A stretch of 14,603 nucleotides of DNA from Gammaproteobacteria bacterium (GCA_030426705.1 JAUHXW010000034.1:1-14603); one strand, 5' to 3'; positions 1-7,278 are shown, counted from the stretch's first letter. The notes: generated by a model not told the origin, from the letters alone. A program made the numbers and translations.

Positions 1-20
1 TGTGGAACCTGTATTGTCAT
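1..20 (-). CDS. Possible 5' end of the gene downstream of rlmH (edge fragment)
   Basis: After the rlmH stop codon the minus strand reads GGGAG, nine bases, then ATG, giving the first residues MTIQVP before the window ends. The ribosome-binding-like GGAG and the close spacing fit another gene in the same operon. In many gammaproteobacteria the gene after rlmH is mrdA (penicillin-binding protein 2), but six residues are too few to identify it, so no symbol is given. Confidence 0.3.
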
Positions 21-26
21 GGTGCA

Positions 27-497
27 TTACTCCCGATGGTAAGGATGGTTATTGAGCATGCTGTAAGCACGATAGATTTGTTCAGCAATGATGACCCGAA
101 CCAGTTGGTGAGGGAACACCAGCTTTGACAACGACCAGGTTTGCTGAGCACTTTGTATGATGCGATGATCAAGTCCATCAGCACCGCCAATAATGAGGTT
201 GATGTCCTGACCTTGCATTTGCCAATCGGCCAATTGCTTGGCCACATAGCTGGTGCTGATGGCTTTGCCATGTTCGTCCAAGGCGATGTTTAAAGCACCT
301 GGCTTAAGTTGCTTCTCAATGGCATCCGCTTCTTGCGACTTGATTTGTGCCACCGACAAACCCTTCTGTCGTGAGACAGGACTGAGTTCGACCAGTTGTA
401 TTTTTAAATGGTGGGGAAGGCGCTCGTTGTATGTCTGAAAGGCCACATTGACCCAATCAGGCATCTTGTGCCCGAGCGAAAGCAGGCTGATGTTCAT
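27..497 (-). CDS. rlmH: 23S rRNA (pseudouridine1915-N3)-methyltransferase RlmH
   Basis: This 156-residue protein is the usual length for RlmH, a SPOUT-class enzyme. The family transfers a methyl group from S-adenosylmethionine to N3 of pseudouridine 1915 in helix 69 of 23S rRNA, acting on assembled 70S ribosomes. Visible family signatures are LDEHGKAISTSYVAKQL (residues 73-89), the SAM-loop IGGADG (103-108) and the C-terminal knot region from SLSKLVFPHQLVR (122-134) to the terminal HPYHRE. The ATG overlaps the rsfS stop codon as ATGA, so translation is probably coupled to rsfS. Nothing is truncated or unusual. The identification is secure from motif content, length and the rsfS neighbour. Confidence 0.97.
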   Translation of the reverse strand: MNISLLSLGHKMPDWVNVAFQTYNERLPHHLKIQLVELSPVSRQKGLSVAQIKSQEADAIEKQLKPGALNIALDEHGKAISTSYVAKQLADWQMQGQDINLIIGGADGLDHRIIQSAQQTWSLSKLVFPHQLVRVIIAEQIYRAYSMLNNHPYHRE

Positions 498-856
498 TCT
501 TCAGGGTTTTCTTTGATGTCCCAAAGACCTTCCAAATGATAAAACTCACGGGCTTCACCACTCATCACGTGAAGTACCGCATCACCGCAATCAACGATGA
601 TCCACTCGTCAGAGTTCATGCCCTCGGTGCTCAACACTTCAAATCCATGCTCATTAACCGCTTCAATCGCTGTCTCAGCCAGATGGCGCATGTGCCGGCT
701 GGAACTACCGGTACAAATAATCATGTAATCTGTAACCGAGGTTATATGCCCGACAGCTAATGTGGTGATTTTTTGCGCTTTGGCCGAATCGACCGCTTGA
801 AAGATGATTTCAGAAATGGAGTTATGTTGTTTGCTGTTCTCTTTGATTTCTTGCAC
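494..856 (-). CDS. rsfS: Ribosome silencing factor RsfS
   Basis: This 120-residue protein belongs to the RsfS/Iojap family, which binds ribosomal protein L14 on the large subunit and blocks subunit joining when nutrients are short. Family landmarks are the N-terminal helix with AVDSAKAQKI (21-30), the core TDYMIICTGSSSRHMRHLAE (42-61), then DEWIIVDCGDAVLHVM (83-98) and the C-terminal REFYHLEGLW (103-112). It is the first gene of the pair with rlmH and overlaps it by 4 bp. In many relatives nadD lies immediately upstream. Here the upstream sequence is intergenic and then a divergent lipoprotein gene, so nadD has been separated. The start ATG at 854-856 gives the expected length. Confidence 0.96.
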   Translation of the reverse strand: MQEIKENSKQHNSISEIIFQAVDSAKAQKITTLAVGHITSVTDYMIICTGSSSRHMRHLAETAIEAVNEHGFEVLSTEGMNSDEWIIVDCGDAVLHVMSGEAREFYHLEGLWDIKENPEE

Positions 857-884
857 TAATGAAAATTATGTTCTAAACAAGCGC

Positions 885-893
885 ATTTTAGCA
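885..893 (-). promoter_or_regulatory. rsfS: Extended -10 promoter candidate for rsfS-rlmH
   Basis: Read on the minus strand the sequence is TGCTAAAAT, an extended -10 hexamer about 30 bases upstream of the rsfS ATG. No good -35 hexamer is seen at 16-18 bp, as is common for extended -10 promoters. The position is right for rsfS transcription, but this rests on pattern only. Confidence 0.35.
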
Positions 894-1030
894 TGTAAAC
901 ACCGAAAGCTAACACAGCTTTTTTTAAAAAGGGATAGCTACTATCGTCAAAATACATGCCATTTTTGCATTGTAATGATAAATACATGACATTAAACTTC
1001 TCGACATACTTTTACTCACAAGAAAATATT

Positions 1031-1849
1031 ATGGATAGAAAAAATATAGTTCTACTGTTTGTTTTGCTTTTATTGGCAGCTTGCGCACCCAAATATAATT
1101 ATTTCAACAGTCAATCCAAGCAACAAAAATTTGATTATGTTATTGTGGTCATTGACTATTTACACTTTATCGATGATGTTGGCAAGCTCCTGGATTATCC
1201 AGCAGACATAAACAAACAACAATTAGAGAAGCTCAAAACACTCATTGAAAACACTTTACATTCAAAAGGTTACACAGGTGTAATTGATTTTGCTTTCATA
1301 AGCAGTGGCATAGGATTAAACCCTGATATGGGTTTTGAACACTACATCGAAAGAGAGTTACAAGAAGAATTGATTTACCCTCCTTTTTATTTGGAGTCAA
1401 CTTATCCTGACCATGTACAGCAACAACTAGTACATTCATTTGCTGATTCCCAAAATGTGGTGTTTTACCCCGTAACAAAAAAGAACCTCGAACAATTCAG
1501 TGAGATCAGGATGAATCGCATTTCCGCAAATTTTTCCCTAGGTACTGAAGGAAATAATGCTCCTTCTGAAGCGAACATTGGCGTACTGCACATTCGCGCA
1601 GTTTTCCCAAGAGTTTCATTCATGAAAGCCATGGGGGTTAGTTTGATTTCTGCCGGCCTTACAGCAGGAGCCACTGGAGGTGCCTACATAGGTGTCGCTA
1701 CGCCTGTGGGCGCACCTCATTCAACTGGCTTATTATTTGATAACTCATCAGGTGAACTGTTATGGAAAAATCAGTTAAATGGCGATTTAAGTCGAGCTGG
1801 AAAACAAACCAAAATCAAATTTTTTAAGGATTTCCCTGAACTTGACTAA
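1031..1849 (+). CDS. Outer-membrane-type lipoprotein of unknown function
   Basis: I do not recognise this 272-residue protein. The chosen ATG at 1031 gives a textbook lipoprotein signal: basic MDRK, a hydrophobic run of leucines, and the lipobox LAAC with the modified cysteine at residue 18. The same frame is open further upstream (from 956), but that would bury the signal peptide. The residue after Cys is Ala, so outer-membrane sorting is likely. The mature part is mixed alpha/beta. Near the C-terminus is a small-residue-rich hydrophobic stretch (about residues 199-230, many Gly and Ala) followed by FDNSSGELLWKN, a pattern seen in several periplasmic lipoproteins where a value is reported relative to a bound or assembled partner. 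There are internal Cys residues only in the signal region. It is divergent from rsfS and stands alone, with 126 bp before ovoA. Confidence 0.8.
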   Translation: MDRKNIVLLFVLLLLAACAPKYNYFNSQSKQQKFDYVIVVIDYLHFIDDVGKLLDYPADINKQQLEKLKTLIENTLHSKGYTGVIDFAFISSGIGLNPDMGFEHYIERELQEELIYPPFYLESTYPDHVQQQLVHSFADSQNVVFYPVTKKNLEQFSEIRMNRISANFSLGTEGNNAPSEANIGVLHIRAVFPRVSFMKAMGVSLISAGLTAGATGGAYIGVATPVGAPHSTGLLFDNSSGELLWKNQLNGDLSRAGKQTKIKFFKDFPELD

Positions 1850-1975
1850 CCTATTTTGAACCGTTACAACCTGGTGAGTTAATAAATCCAAAATGGCAAA
1901 AAAATGAACAAATTGATACAATCTTCACAGCAATAAAAGCATGATTGCAGCCATAACAATTACAACCACAAAACA

Positions 1976-4090
1976 ATGACCATCAAAATAAGCAAGACGC
2001 CCATCATCAGCGAAGGTAATCCGGAAGCCAAAAGGACTGAAATCAAAAATCATTTCCTCAGTACTTATGAAGCTTACGAAAGTTTATTTCAATGCCTGAA
2101 AAATGACGAGACCTTTTATCAGCAGCCAGAACCATTGCGCCATCCTTTGATTTTCTACTATGCGCATACGGCAGTGTTTTTTGTGAACAAATTACGCGTG
2201 GCCAAACTGATAGAACACAACATCAATGACGACATTGAATCAATGATGGCGATTGGTGTGGATGAAATGTCCTGGGACGATTTAAACAAAGCCAATTACA
2301 GCTGGCCAGCTGTGGCAGCAGTTCAAACATACCGAGACCAGGTCAAAGATTTGGTGTTGTCAATGATTGACAGCCAACCACTGAATTTGCCCATTGAGTG
2401 GGAAGATCCATTCTGGATTATTTTGATGGGGATAGAGCATGAGCGCATTCACCTGGAAACTTCAGCGGTCCTGATCAGGCAATTGGACATTGTACACGTT
2501 AACAACCACCCGGATTGGCCACGTCATCAACGTGACCATGAGGTCGTGACCAACCGCTTGATCCATTTGGATGGTGGCCCAGTTGAACAAGGAAAATCCA
2601 TGCCCTCTGAAACCTATGGTTGGGACAATGAATACGGCAAACAAATCACCAAAGTGGAACCATTCAAAGCCAGCCAATACCTGGTTTCCAACCATGAGTT
2701 TTTGGGTTTTATCGAAGACGGTGGCTACCAGGACAAACAATGGTGGACCGAAGAAGGTTGGCAATGGAAAAGCTACAAACAAGCCGAACGCCCAACTTTT
2801 TGGCTGAAAAAAACCGATGGCTGGTATTACCGCAGCATGACCGAAGAACACCCCATGCCATGGAGCTGGCCGGTTGATGTCAATTATCTGGAAGCCAAGG
2901 CCTTTTGTAACTGGCTGGCTGCCAGAACCGGTAAAGCCATTCGTCTGCCCACAGAAGCCGAGTGGTATTGTTTGTATGAAAATACAGTCAACGAACATTA
3001 TCCTCATTGGAGTCAAGCACCAGGTAACATCGATTTGGCTTATGCGGCTTCGTCTGTACCCGTTGACCAATTTGACTTTGGCAAAGAAAAGTTCGGTGAT
3101 GTGGTAGGTAATGTCTGGCAATGGACTGAAACCGCAATTGATGGCTTTGATGGTTTTCAGGTTCATCCCGCTTATGACGATTTCTCAGTGCCTACTTTTG
3201 ATGGTAAACACAATTTAATCAAAGGTGGCAGCTGGATCAGTACGGGCAATGAAGCCCACAAAGATTCCAGATATGCCTTTCGTCGCCATTTTTTCCAGCA
3301 TGCCGGATTCAGGTATGTTGAATCGGAGCAACCAGTGGACCAAACATTTAACACCTACGAAACCGACGAACTCATTTCTCAATACCTGGAATTTCATTAT
3401 GGTGACGAGTATTTTGGCGTCGCTAATTTCCCTAAAGCCTGTATTGATATTGTCATTCAGCACATCGATCTCTCGAGTCATGGCAAAGCCTTGGATTTGG
3501 GCTGTGCGGTGGGTCGCAGTGCATTTGAATTGGCCAGACAGTATAATCAGGTTGATGCCCTGGATTTTTCCACACGCTTTATCCGCAATGCCATTAATCT
3601 GGTCAATCATGGTGAAGTCAAATACCTGATTCCCACCGAAGGTGAACTAACCGAACTGAAATCATTTAATCTTGAATCATTGGGATTGGGTGACAAGGTC
3701 AATAACATCGAATTCACTCAGGGTGATGCCTGTAATTTGAAAGCCAAATACGATGATTATGACCTGGTTTTTGCCGGCAACTTAATTGATCGTTTGTACC
3801 AACCCAAACAATTCCTCGATGGCATCAAACAGCGTATCAACGATGGCGGTTATCTGGTTTTAACTTCCCCCTACACCTGGCTGGAAGAATTCACCGAAAA
3901 ACAAAACTGGTTAGGTGGATTCAAAGTCAATGGCGAAAATTACACCACCCTGGACGCTCTGCGGGATTATCTGAAGCCTGAATTTGAATTGGTGGGCGAG
4001 CCTCATGATGTGCCTTTTGTGATCAGGGAAACTGCCCGTAAACATCAACATACCGTGGCCCAATTGACCATTTGGAAAAAAGTGCAGTGA
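1976..4090 (+). CDS. ovoA: 5-histidylcysteine sulfoxide synthase / 4-thiohistidine N-methyltransferase OvoA
   Basis: This 704-residue protein has the full OvoA architecture. An N-terminal DinB-like domain carries the non-heme iron motif HxxxHxE as HERIHLE (H155, H159, E161), with H64 a likely third iron ligand. A central FGE-sulfatase-like domain contains RLPTEAEW (323-330), GDVVGNVWQW (374-383), GGSW (417-420) and RRHFFQHAGFR (436-446). A C-terminal methyltransferase domain has the SAM motif ALDLGCAVGRS (505-515). Known family chemistry is oxygen-dependent joining of cysteine to histidine to give the sulfoxide, then methylation of the 5-thiohistidine to ovothiol A after a separate lyase step. 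Y400 in HPAYDDFS may be the active-site tyrosine studied in the Erwinia enzyme, inferred from position. It is the first gene of an operon; its stop overlaps the next start. Confidence 0.95.
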   Translation: MTIKISKTPIISEGNPEAKRTEIKNHFLSTYEAYESLFQCLKNDETFYQQPEPLRHPLIFYYAHTAVFFVNKLRVAKLIEHNINDDIESMMAIGVDEMSWDDLNKANYSWPAVAAVQTYRDQVKDLVLSMIDSQPLNLPIEWEDPFWIILMGIEHERIHLETSAVLIRQLDIVHVNNHPDWPRHQRDHEVVTNRLIHLDGGPVEQGKSMPSETYGWDNEYGKQITKVEPFKASQYLVSNHEFLGFIEDGGYQDKQWWTEEGWQWKSYKQAERPTFWLKKTDGWYYRSMTEEHPMPWSWPVDVNYLEAKAFCNWLAARTGKAIRLPTEAEWYCLYENTVNEHYPHWSQAPGNIDLAYAASSVPVDQFDFGKEKFGDVVGNVWQWTETAIDGFDGFQVHPAYDDFSVPTFDGKHNLIKGGSWISTGNEAHKDSRYAFRRHFFQHAGFRYVESEQPVDQTFNTYETDELISQYLEFHYGDEYFGVANFPKACIDIVIQHIDLSSHGKALDLGCAVGRSAFELARQYNQVDALDFSTRFIRNAINLVNHGEVKYLIPTEGELTELKSFNLESLGLGDKVNNIEFTQGDACNLKAKYDDYDLVFAGNLIDRLYQPKQFLDGIKQRINDGGYLVLTSPYTWLEEFTEKQNWLGGFKVNGENYTTLDALRDYLKPEFELVGEPHDVPFVIRETARKHQHTVAQLTIWKKVQ

Positions 4091-5202
4091 AATTTCCACC
4101 GTTTAAAATGGCAGAATTCACAGCACAATGGCCAGCTGGCACATTGACCAATCTGCACAGCAGTAACCCCGAACCATTGAGCTGGCAAGAGTTGAACACC
4201 ATTACTGGCTGTGACCTGGCCCAGGTCATTGCACAAAGCAACCTGGGGTATGAATCGGTGCAAGGCAACGAACATCTGAGGCAATTGATCAGCCAACAAT
4301 ATCATCAAAACATTACCAGCAATGATGTGGTACTCACATCAGGTGCCCAGGAAGGCATTTTTCTGGTGATGCAAGCTTTGCTTGAAGCCAATGATCATGT
4401 GATTGCGTTCACGCCATGTTTTGAGCCTTTGGTGAAAGTGGCGGAAAATGCCGGTGCCAGCGTCAGTACCTGTGAATTGTTGGCTGATAACAACTGGCAA
4501 ATTGACTGGGCTTTGCTCAAATGTCAATTCAACGCCAAAACCAAATTATTGATCATCAATTTTCCTCACAACCCAACTGGCAGTCATATTACTGCAAATG
4601 ATTTACAACAATTGCAAGATTTGTGTCACGAACATGGTTGTTGGTTGTTTTCTGATGAAGTATTTCGAGGATTGGAGCACGATACCAATGTCAGAATCCC
4701 GGCCGCCGCGGATGATTGTGAACAAGCCATTTCAATGGGCGTGATGTCAAAAGCATTGGCTTTACCAGGCATTAGACTGGGCTGGCTGTGTTGTCAAAAC
4801 CAGCAATTGCTACAAAAAATCATCACCATTAAATCTCATTTATCCATTTGCCAAAGCAGCCTCGATGCACAGTTGTGTCAAAAGGTCATTCCGCACAGCG
4901 AACGCATATGGCAAAGGAATCTAGACATCATCCTGAACAATAAAAAACAACTCAAAAAGCTCGTAGATTCAAATGATGAATTTGCATGGACAGAGCCGGC
5001 AGCATCGGCAACTGCCTTTATCAGGTTAAATAAATATCAAGGACGTGATTTTGCCCAATCTTTGGCTGAAAACAAAAAACTTTTGGTGTTACCTGATGAT
5101 GTGTTTTTGACCGAACACTCAGGCTTTAGAATCAGCCTTGGACTGACTCAAACAAACAACCATTACCAACAAATTTTCAATCACAAACCCAATATCTCAT
5201 GA
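4087..5202 (+). CDS. ovoB: PLP-dependent class I/II enzyme, probable OvoB sulfoxide lyase
   Basis: This is a fold-type I PLP enzyme of 371 residues. Using the GTG start, NFPHNPTG (158-165, N162), SDEVFRGLEHD (189-199, D190), MSKALALPGIRLGW (220-233, with K222 as the Schiff-base lysine) and FRISLG (347-352, R348 binding the substrate carboxylate) match the aminotransferase pattern. It follows ovoA directly. Known OvoB proteins are PLP lyases cutting the C-S bond of 5-histidylcysteine sulfoxide to release 5-thiohistidine, so position makes that role likely. From sequence alone it could be an ordinary aminotransferase. The start is a choice: GTG at 4087 overlaps the ovoA stop as GTGA, with GGAAAAAAG just upstream. 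TTG at 4072 and ATG at 4108 are in the same frame and would add five or remove seven residues. Confidence 0.85.
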   Translation: MKFPPFKMAEFTAQWPAGTLTNLHSSNPEPLSWQELNTITGCDLAQVIAQSNLGYESVQGNEHLRQLISQQYHQNITSNDVVLTSGAQEGIFLVMQALLEANDHVIAFTPCFEPLVKVAENAGASVSTCELLADNNWQIDWALLKCQFNAKTKLLIINFPHNPTGSHITANDLQQLQDLCHEHGCWLFSDEVFRGLEHDTNVRIPAAADDCEQAISMGVMSKALALPGIRLGWLCCQNQQLLQKIITIKSHLSICQSSLDAQLCQKVIPHSERIWQRNLDIILNNKKQLKKLVDSNDEFAWTEPAASATAFIRLNKYQGRDFAQSLAENKKLLVLPDDVFLTEHSGFRISLGLTQTNNHYQQIFNHKPNIS

Positions 5203-6014
5203 GTACCGCCCAAATAGGATTGTTAACACTGGTTGCGCTGGTTGTGGCGGTTTGGCTATTGCTCAAATGGCATAAGCAACACCGCCGGCAAAAGCTGTTT
5301 AATTTACCCACGCCGCCACGATTTGTTGAATACATCAAAAACAATGTCGCCATTTATCACTTTTTGCCTGAACATTTGCAGCAAGAACTGTTAGGCCATG
5401 TCAATGTGTTTTTGTCTGAAAAATATTTCTCAGGCCATGCTGGACTTGAAGTCACTGATGAGATGCGGGTAACCATAGCAGCTCAGGCTTGTTTGTTGTT
5501 GCTAAACCGCACACATGATTATTTTACGCACCTTCGAACCATCATGATTTATCCGGGAGGTTTTAAGAACCCCAACCATGAAGGTCCAGGCCATCACTTA
5601 GGTGAATCCTGGGTCAGGGGTCCGGTTATCCTGTCATGGAATGATGCCAAGCATGGAGGCTTGAATGCAAAAGATGGCGAAAATGTGGTAATTCATGAAT
5701 TTGCACACCAACTGGACCAGGCCGATGGCGCTGGCGATGGCCGTCCTTACATTGCCGGTGGTGAAATCAGAACCTGGGGTAAAGTACTCAGTAAGGAGTT
5801 TCAAAGCTTAACAACCAAAGCCAAACTTCGCAAACGTGCTTTTTTTAACCATTATGGCGCCACTAACCCAGCAGAATTTTTTGCTGTCATCAGTGAACAT
5901 TTTTTTGAACAACCCAGAACGTTTAAAAGAAAATACCCTGAGCTTTATCAAACCCTACAAAATTACTACCGTCTAGACCCCGCCAGTTGGCTCGAAAAAC
6001 ACATCAAAAAATAA
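5199..6014 (+). CDS. mtfA: MtfA-like zinc metallopeptidase (peptidase family M90) with N-terminal membrane anchor
   Basis: This 271-residue protein has the zinc motif HEFAH (H166, E167, H170) in VVIHEFAHQLDQADG, and the downstream NPAEFFAVISEHFFE (223-237) that supplies the likely third ligand (E226 or a neighbour). MtfA of E. coli binds the glucose repressor Mlc and has aminopeptidase-like activity. Whether Mlc exists here is unknown, so a general peptidase role is the safer call. Unlike cytosolic MtfA, residues 5-22 form a hydrophobic segment (IGLLTLVALVVAVWLLLK) followed by a basic KWHKQHRRQK, so the enzyme is probably membrane-tethered with its catalytic domain in the cytoplasm. Its ATG overlaps the preceding stop (ATGA), so it is translated with ovoA and the PLP gene. 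Confidence 0.9.
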   Translation: MSTAQIGLLTLVALVVAVWLLLKWHKQHRRQKLFNLPTPPRFVEYIKNNVAIYHFLPEHLQQELLGHVNVFLSEKYFSGHAGLEVTDEMRVTIAAQACLLLLNRTHDYFTHLRTIMIYPGGFKNPNHEGPGHHLGESWVRGPVILSWNDAKHGGLNAKDGENVVIHEFAHQLDQADGAGDGRPYIAGGEIRTWGKVLSKEFQSLTTKAKLRKRAFFNHYGATNPAEFFAVISEHFFEQPRTFKRKYPELYQTLQNYYRLDPASWLEKHIKK

Positions 6015-6069
6015 CGCGCTGCTCACCATCCTGTCACGTAAATTTTATCTCAAAACATTAAAATGATAC

Positions 6070-6112
6070 AAACGGTAATGAACCTCTGTAACTTTTTTCA
6101 GTCAGAACCGTT
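6070..6112 (+). promoter_or_regulatory. Inverted repeat in the leader of the exported-protein gene
   Basis: AACGGT at 6070-6075 is matched by ACCGTT at 6107-6112, about 45-85 bases before the next ATG. It could be an operator or a long-loop hairpin. No convincing -35/-10 pair was found in this 141-bp gap, and six-base arms with a 31-base loop are weak evidence. Confidence 0.2.
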
Positions 6113-6155
6113 AATAACTACATAAAGCGGGGCAACCTTAACCGGGAATTTAGCT

Positions 6156-6698
6156 ATGAATACACAAAATAATGTTTTAACCTCTTTCATCAAAGCCAGT
6201 TTGCTGACGACATTTATGGTGGGCAGTTTGGTGGCACAAAGTTATGCAACCACCACCTTGTTTGCAGATGCTGTGATGAAAATGAATGTGGCCTTCAGCA
6301 GTGATCAAGAGGATACAACTGCTGCCAAAGAAGCTTCCATGACTGTACATAATGAACAGGAATCCAGCATTACTTTCGGAAAACACAAACTGGATATCAA
6401 GTCATCTTTCATTGCCTGGGATGAAAATGCCAAAGAACATGAACAAGTTTTAGCCGATGTTAAAATCATGAAAATCAACGAATCTGGCGAAACCGAGGTT
6501 ATTGGCAACCCTTCATTGCTCATCATGCGTAACAAATGGGCAGAAGTAAAAGTCAACACTGTAGATGGTTCAGAAAGCTTTGAACTGAAAATGCAATACG
6601 AAGACATCTACCCTGGCGAAGCCAGCTTAGTACCCATCAATGAACCAGTCTGGGTCAATTGGGGTGATAAAACCATGCAAGAAGAATCAACTTGTTAA
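6156..6698 (+). CDS. Secreted/periplasmic protein of unknown function
   Basis: This 180-residue protein has a Sec signal peptide: a polar start, a hydrophobic core around ASLLTTFMVGSLVA, and a probable cleavage after SYA at residue 31. The mature part is acidic and mostly beta-strand-like, ending in a lone Cys (C180). I do not know its family. By eye the stretch from AVMKMNVAFS (39-48) to SFELKMQYE (141-149) follows the same order of segments as the periplasmic tail of the M56 peptidase at 9826-11061: VFLEIAFAI, a spacer, then DIKSSFI against HIKPNVI, and NPSLLIMRNKWAEVKV against TSHSILSDNKKQATTI. This suggests a shared domain, unproven. It is monocistronic, 141 bp after mtfA, and ends at a strong intrinsic terminator. 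A weak GGGAA lies a dozen bases before the ATG. Confidence 0.75.
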   Translation: MNTQNNVLTSFIKASLLTTFMVGSLVAQSYATTTLFADAVMKMNVAFSSDQEDTTAAKEASMTVHNEQESSITFGKHKLDIKSSFIAWDENAKEHEQVLADVKIMKINESGETEVIGNPSLLIMRNKWAEVKVNTVDGSESFELKMQYEDIYPGEASLVPINEPVWVNWGDKTMQEESTC

Positions 6699-6718
6699 AA
6701 CCTAAACAAGCGCCCACC

Positions 6719-6747
6719 AAAACCGGCGTCTATAGCCGGTTTTTTTT
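6719..6747 (+). terminator. Rho-independent terminator after the exported-protein gene
   Basis: A nine-base stem AAAACCGGC (6719-6727) pairs with GCCGGTTTT (6735-6743) around the loop GTCTATA, and the T tract runs to 6747. It starts about 20 bases past the stop codon. On the other strand the hairpin is followed by only a short T run, so it mainly serves the plus strand. Confidence 0.9.
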
Positions 6748-6781
6748 ACAAATTCGATAGTGAAACACCTGGTGTTCAAAA

Positions 6782-6797
6782 GACATTGTTAAATGTC
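6782..6797. repeat. Small perfect hairpin
   Basis: GACATT and AATGTC form a perfect six-base stem around a GTTA loop between the terminator and the short broken frame. No role is evident. Confidence 0.3.
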
Positions 6798-6834
6798 AAT
6801 TCCTGTTTAAATTATACCCCAGGAGATGTAAGCC

Positions 6835-6935
6835 ATGCCAATTTCTTTTATTGTCGCAGATGATTTCTTGATGCCCCTTATGCCTTACGTGATGCTGCGC
6901 TGAACTTGACTTACCCCAAAGGAGAAGGTCCTTAA
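6835..6935 (+). pseudogene. Short broken reading frame, possible gene remnant
   Basis: AGGAG at 6821-6825 sits nine bases before an ATG at 6835, which opens only 22 codons (MPISFIVADDFL to a TGA at 6901-6903). A second frame across the same stretch (6864-6935) reads FLDAPYALRDAALNLTYP and stops at 6933-6935. The piece YALRDAALN resembles the xxLRDAxLNA motif at the start of CSLREA-type secreted beta-helix proteins. Joining the two frames with a one-base shift gives about 33 residues of plausible protein. This fits a decayed N-terminal fragment, or could be chance in a non-coding gap. Confidence 0.25.
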
Positions 6936-6936
6936 T

Positions 6937-7278
6937 CTAGCAGAAATTCACTTGGGAGAGCCGATGATCGGCTCGACCCGCCGAGCCGGTTAGGCAGCGC
7001 AGGCAATGAATACATTTCGATTTTTGCGAAGCAAAAGAAGAGGTGTATGAATGCCGTAGCGCGTGAATGTAATCAAGGCGGTTTTGCGTAGCAAAGAAGC
7101 CTTGATGCAATGAGCGGTTAGCCGTGAGCGTTAGCGGCCGCTTCCGCTCCATGCTCACGCGACAGACCTGCATCCATGCAGGCCAATCAGAGGCGAAGAG
7201 CGCGAGGTTAAAAGCCATGTCTGCCGCGGCCGCTTTCAAATTAGTCGGGAACAAATTTGAATAAAGGCCCAAAGACAT
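6937..7278. repeat. GC-rich hairpin array, probable interspersed repeat element
   Basis: This block is visibly richer in G and C than its neighbours and contains hairpin after hairpin. GAGCCGA-TGA-TCGGCTC is at 6958-6974. ATACA (7010-7014) with TGTAT (7044-7048) encloses TTTTGC-GAA-GCAAAA. ATCAAGGC (7072-7079) with GCCTTGAT (7099-7106) encloses TTTTGC-GTA-GCAAAG. CGTGAGC (7123-7129) pairs with GCTCACG (7153-7159). CCTGCAT-CC-ATGCAGG is at 7167-7182. GCGGCCGCTT occurs twice, at 7134-7143 and 7226-7235. The minus strand is open for 113 codons across it, but the composition is Arg-, Cys- and Ser-rich, no ribosome site sits at a normal distance, and the repeat structure explains the base order better. 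I read it as a non-coding repeat lying between convergent genes. Confidence 0.55.

Noticed and set aside
905..925. AAAGCT-AACAC-AGCTTT with a T tract, a terminator-like hairpin on the plus strand
   Set aside because: No plus-strand gene ends upstream of it; it lies just upstream of the minus-strand rsfS promoter candidate, and the stem is short.
1913..1941. TTGATA with a downstream AT-rich -10 as the ovoA promoter
   Set aside because: No hexamer resembling TATAAT occurs at 16-18 bp; AATAAA and TAAAAG are at 13-15 bp, so the pair is not convincing.
2462..3166. A 234-codon open frame on the minus strand inside ovoA
   Set aside because: It lies wholly antisense to an OvoA coding region with all expected motifs; composition and lack of a ribosome site mark it as a shadow.
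6121..6155. Cyclic-di-GMP riboswitch-like leader (GGGGCAACC...CCGGG)
   Set aside because: The conserved GEMM core and paired stems could not be found; the resemblance is to a few bases only.
6937..7278. 113-codon minus-strand frame as a real protein
   Set aside because: It is explained by the dense hairpin/repeat structure; TAAGGA touches its ATG with no spacing and the residues show no fold-like pattern.
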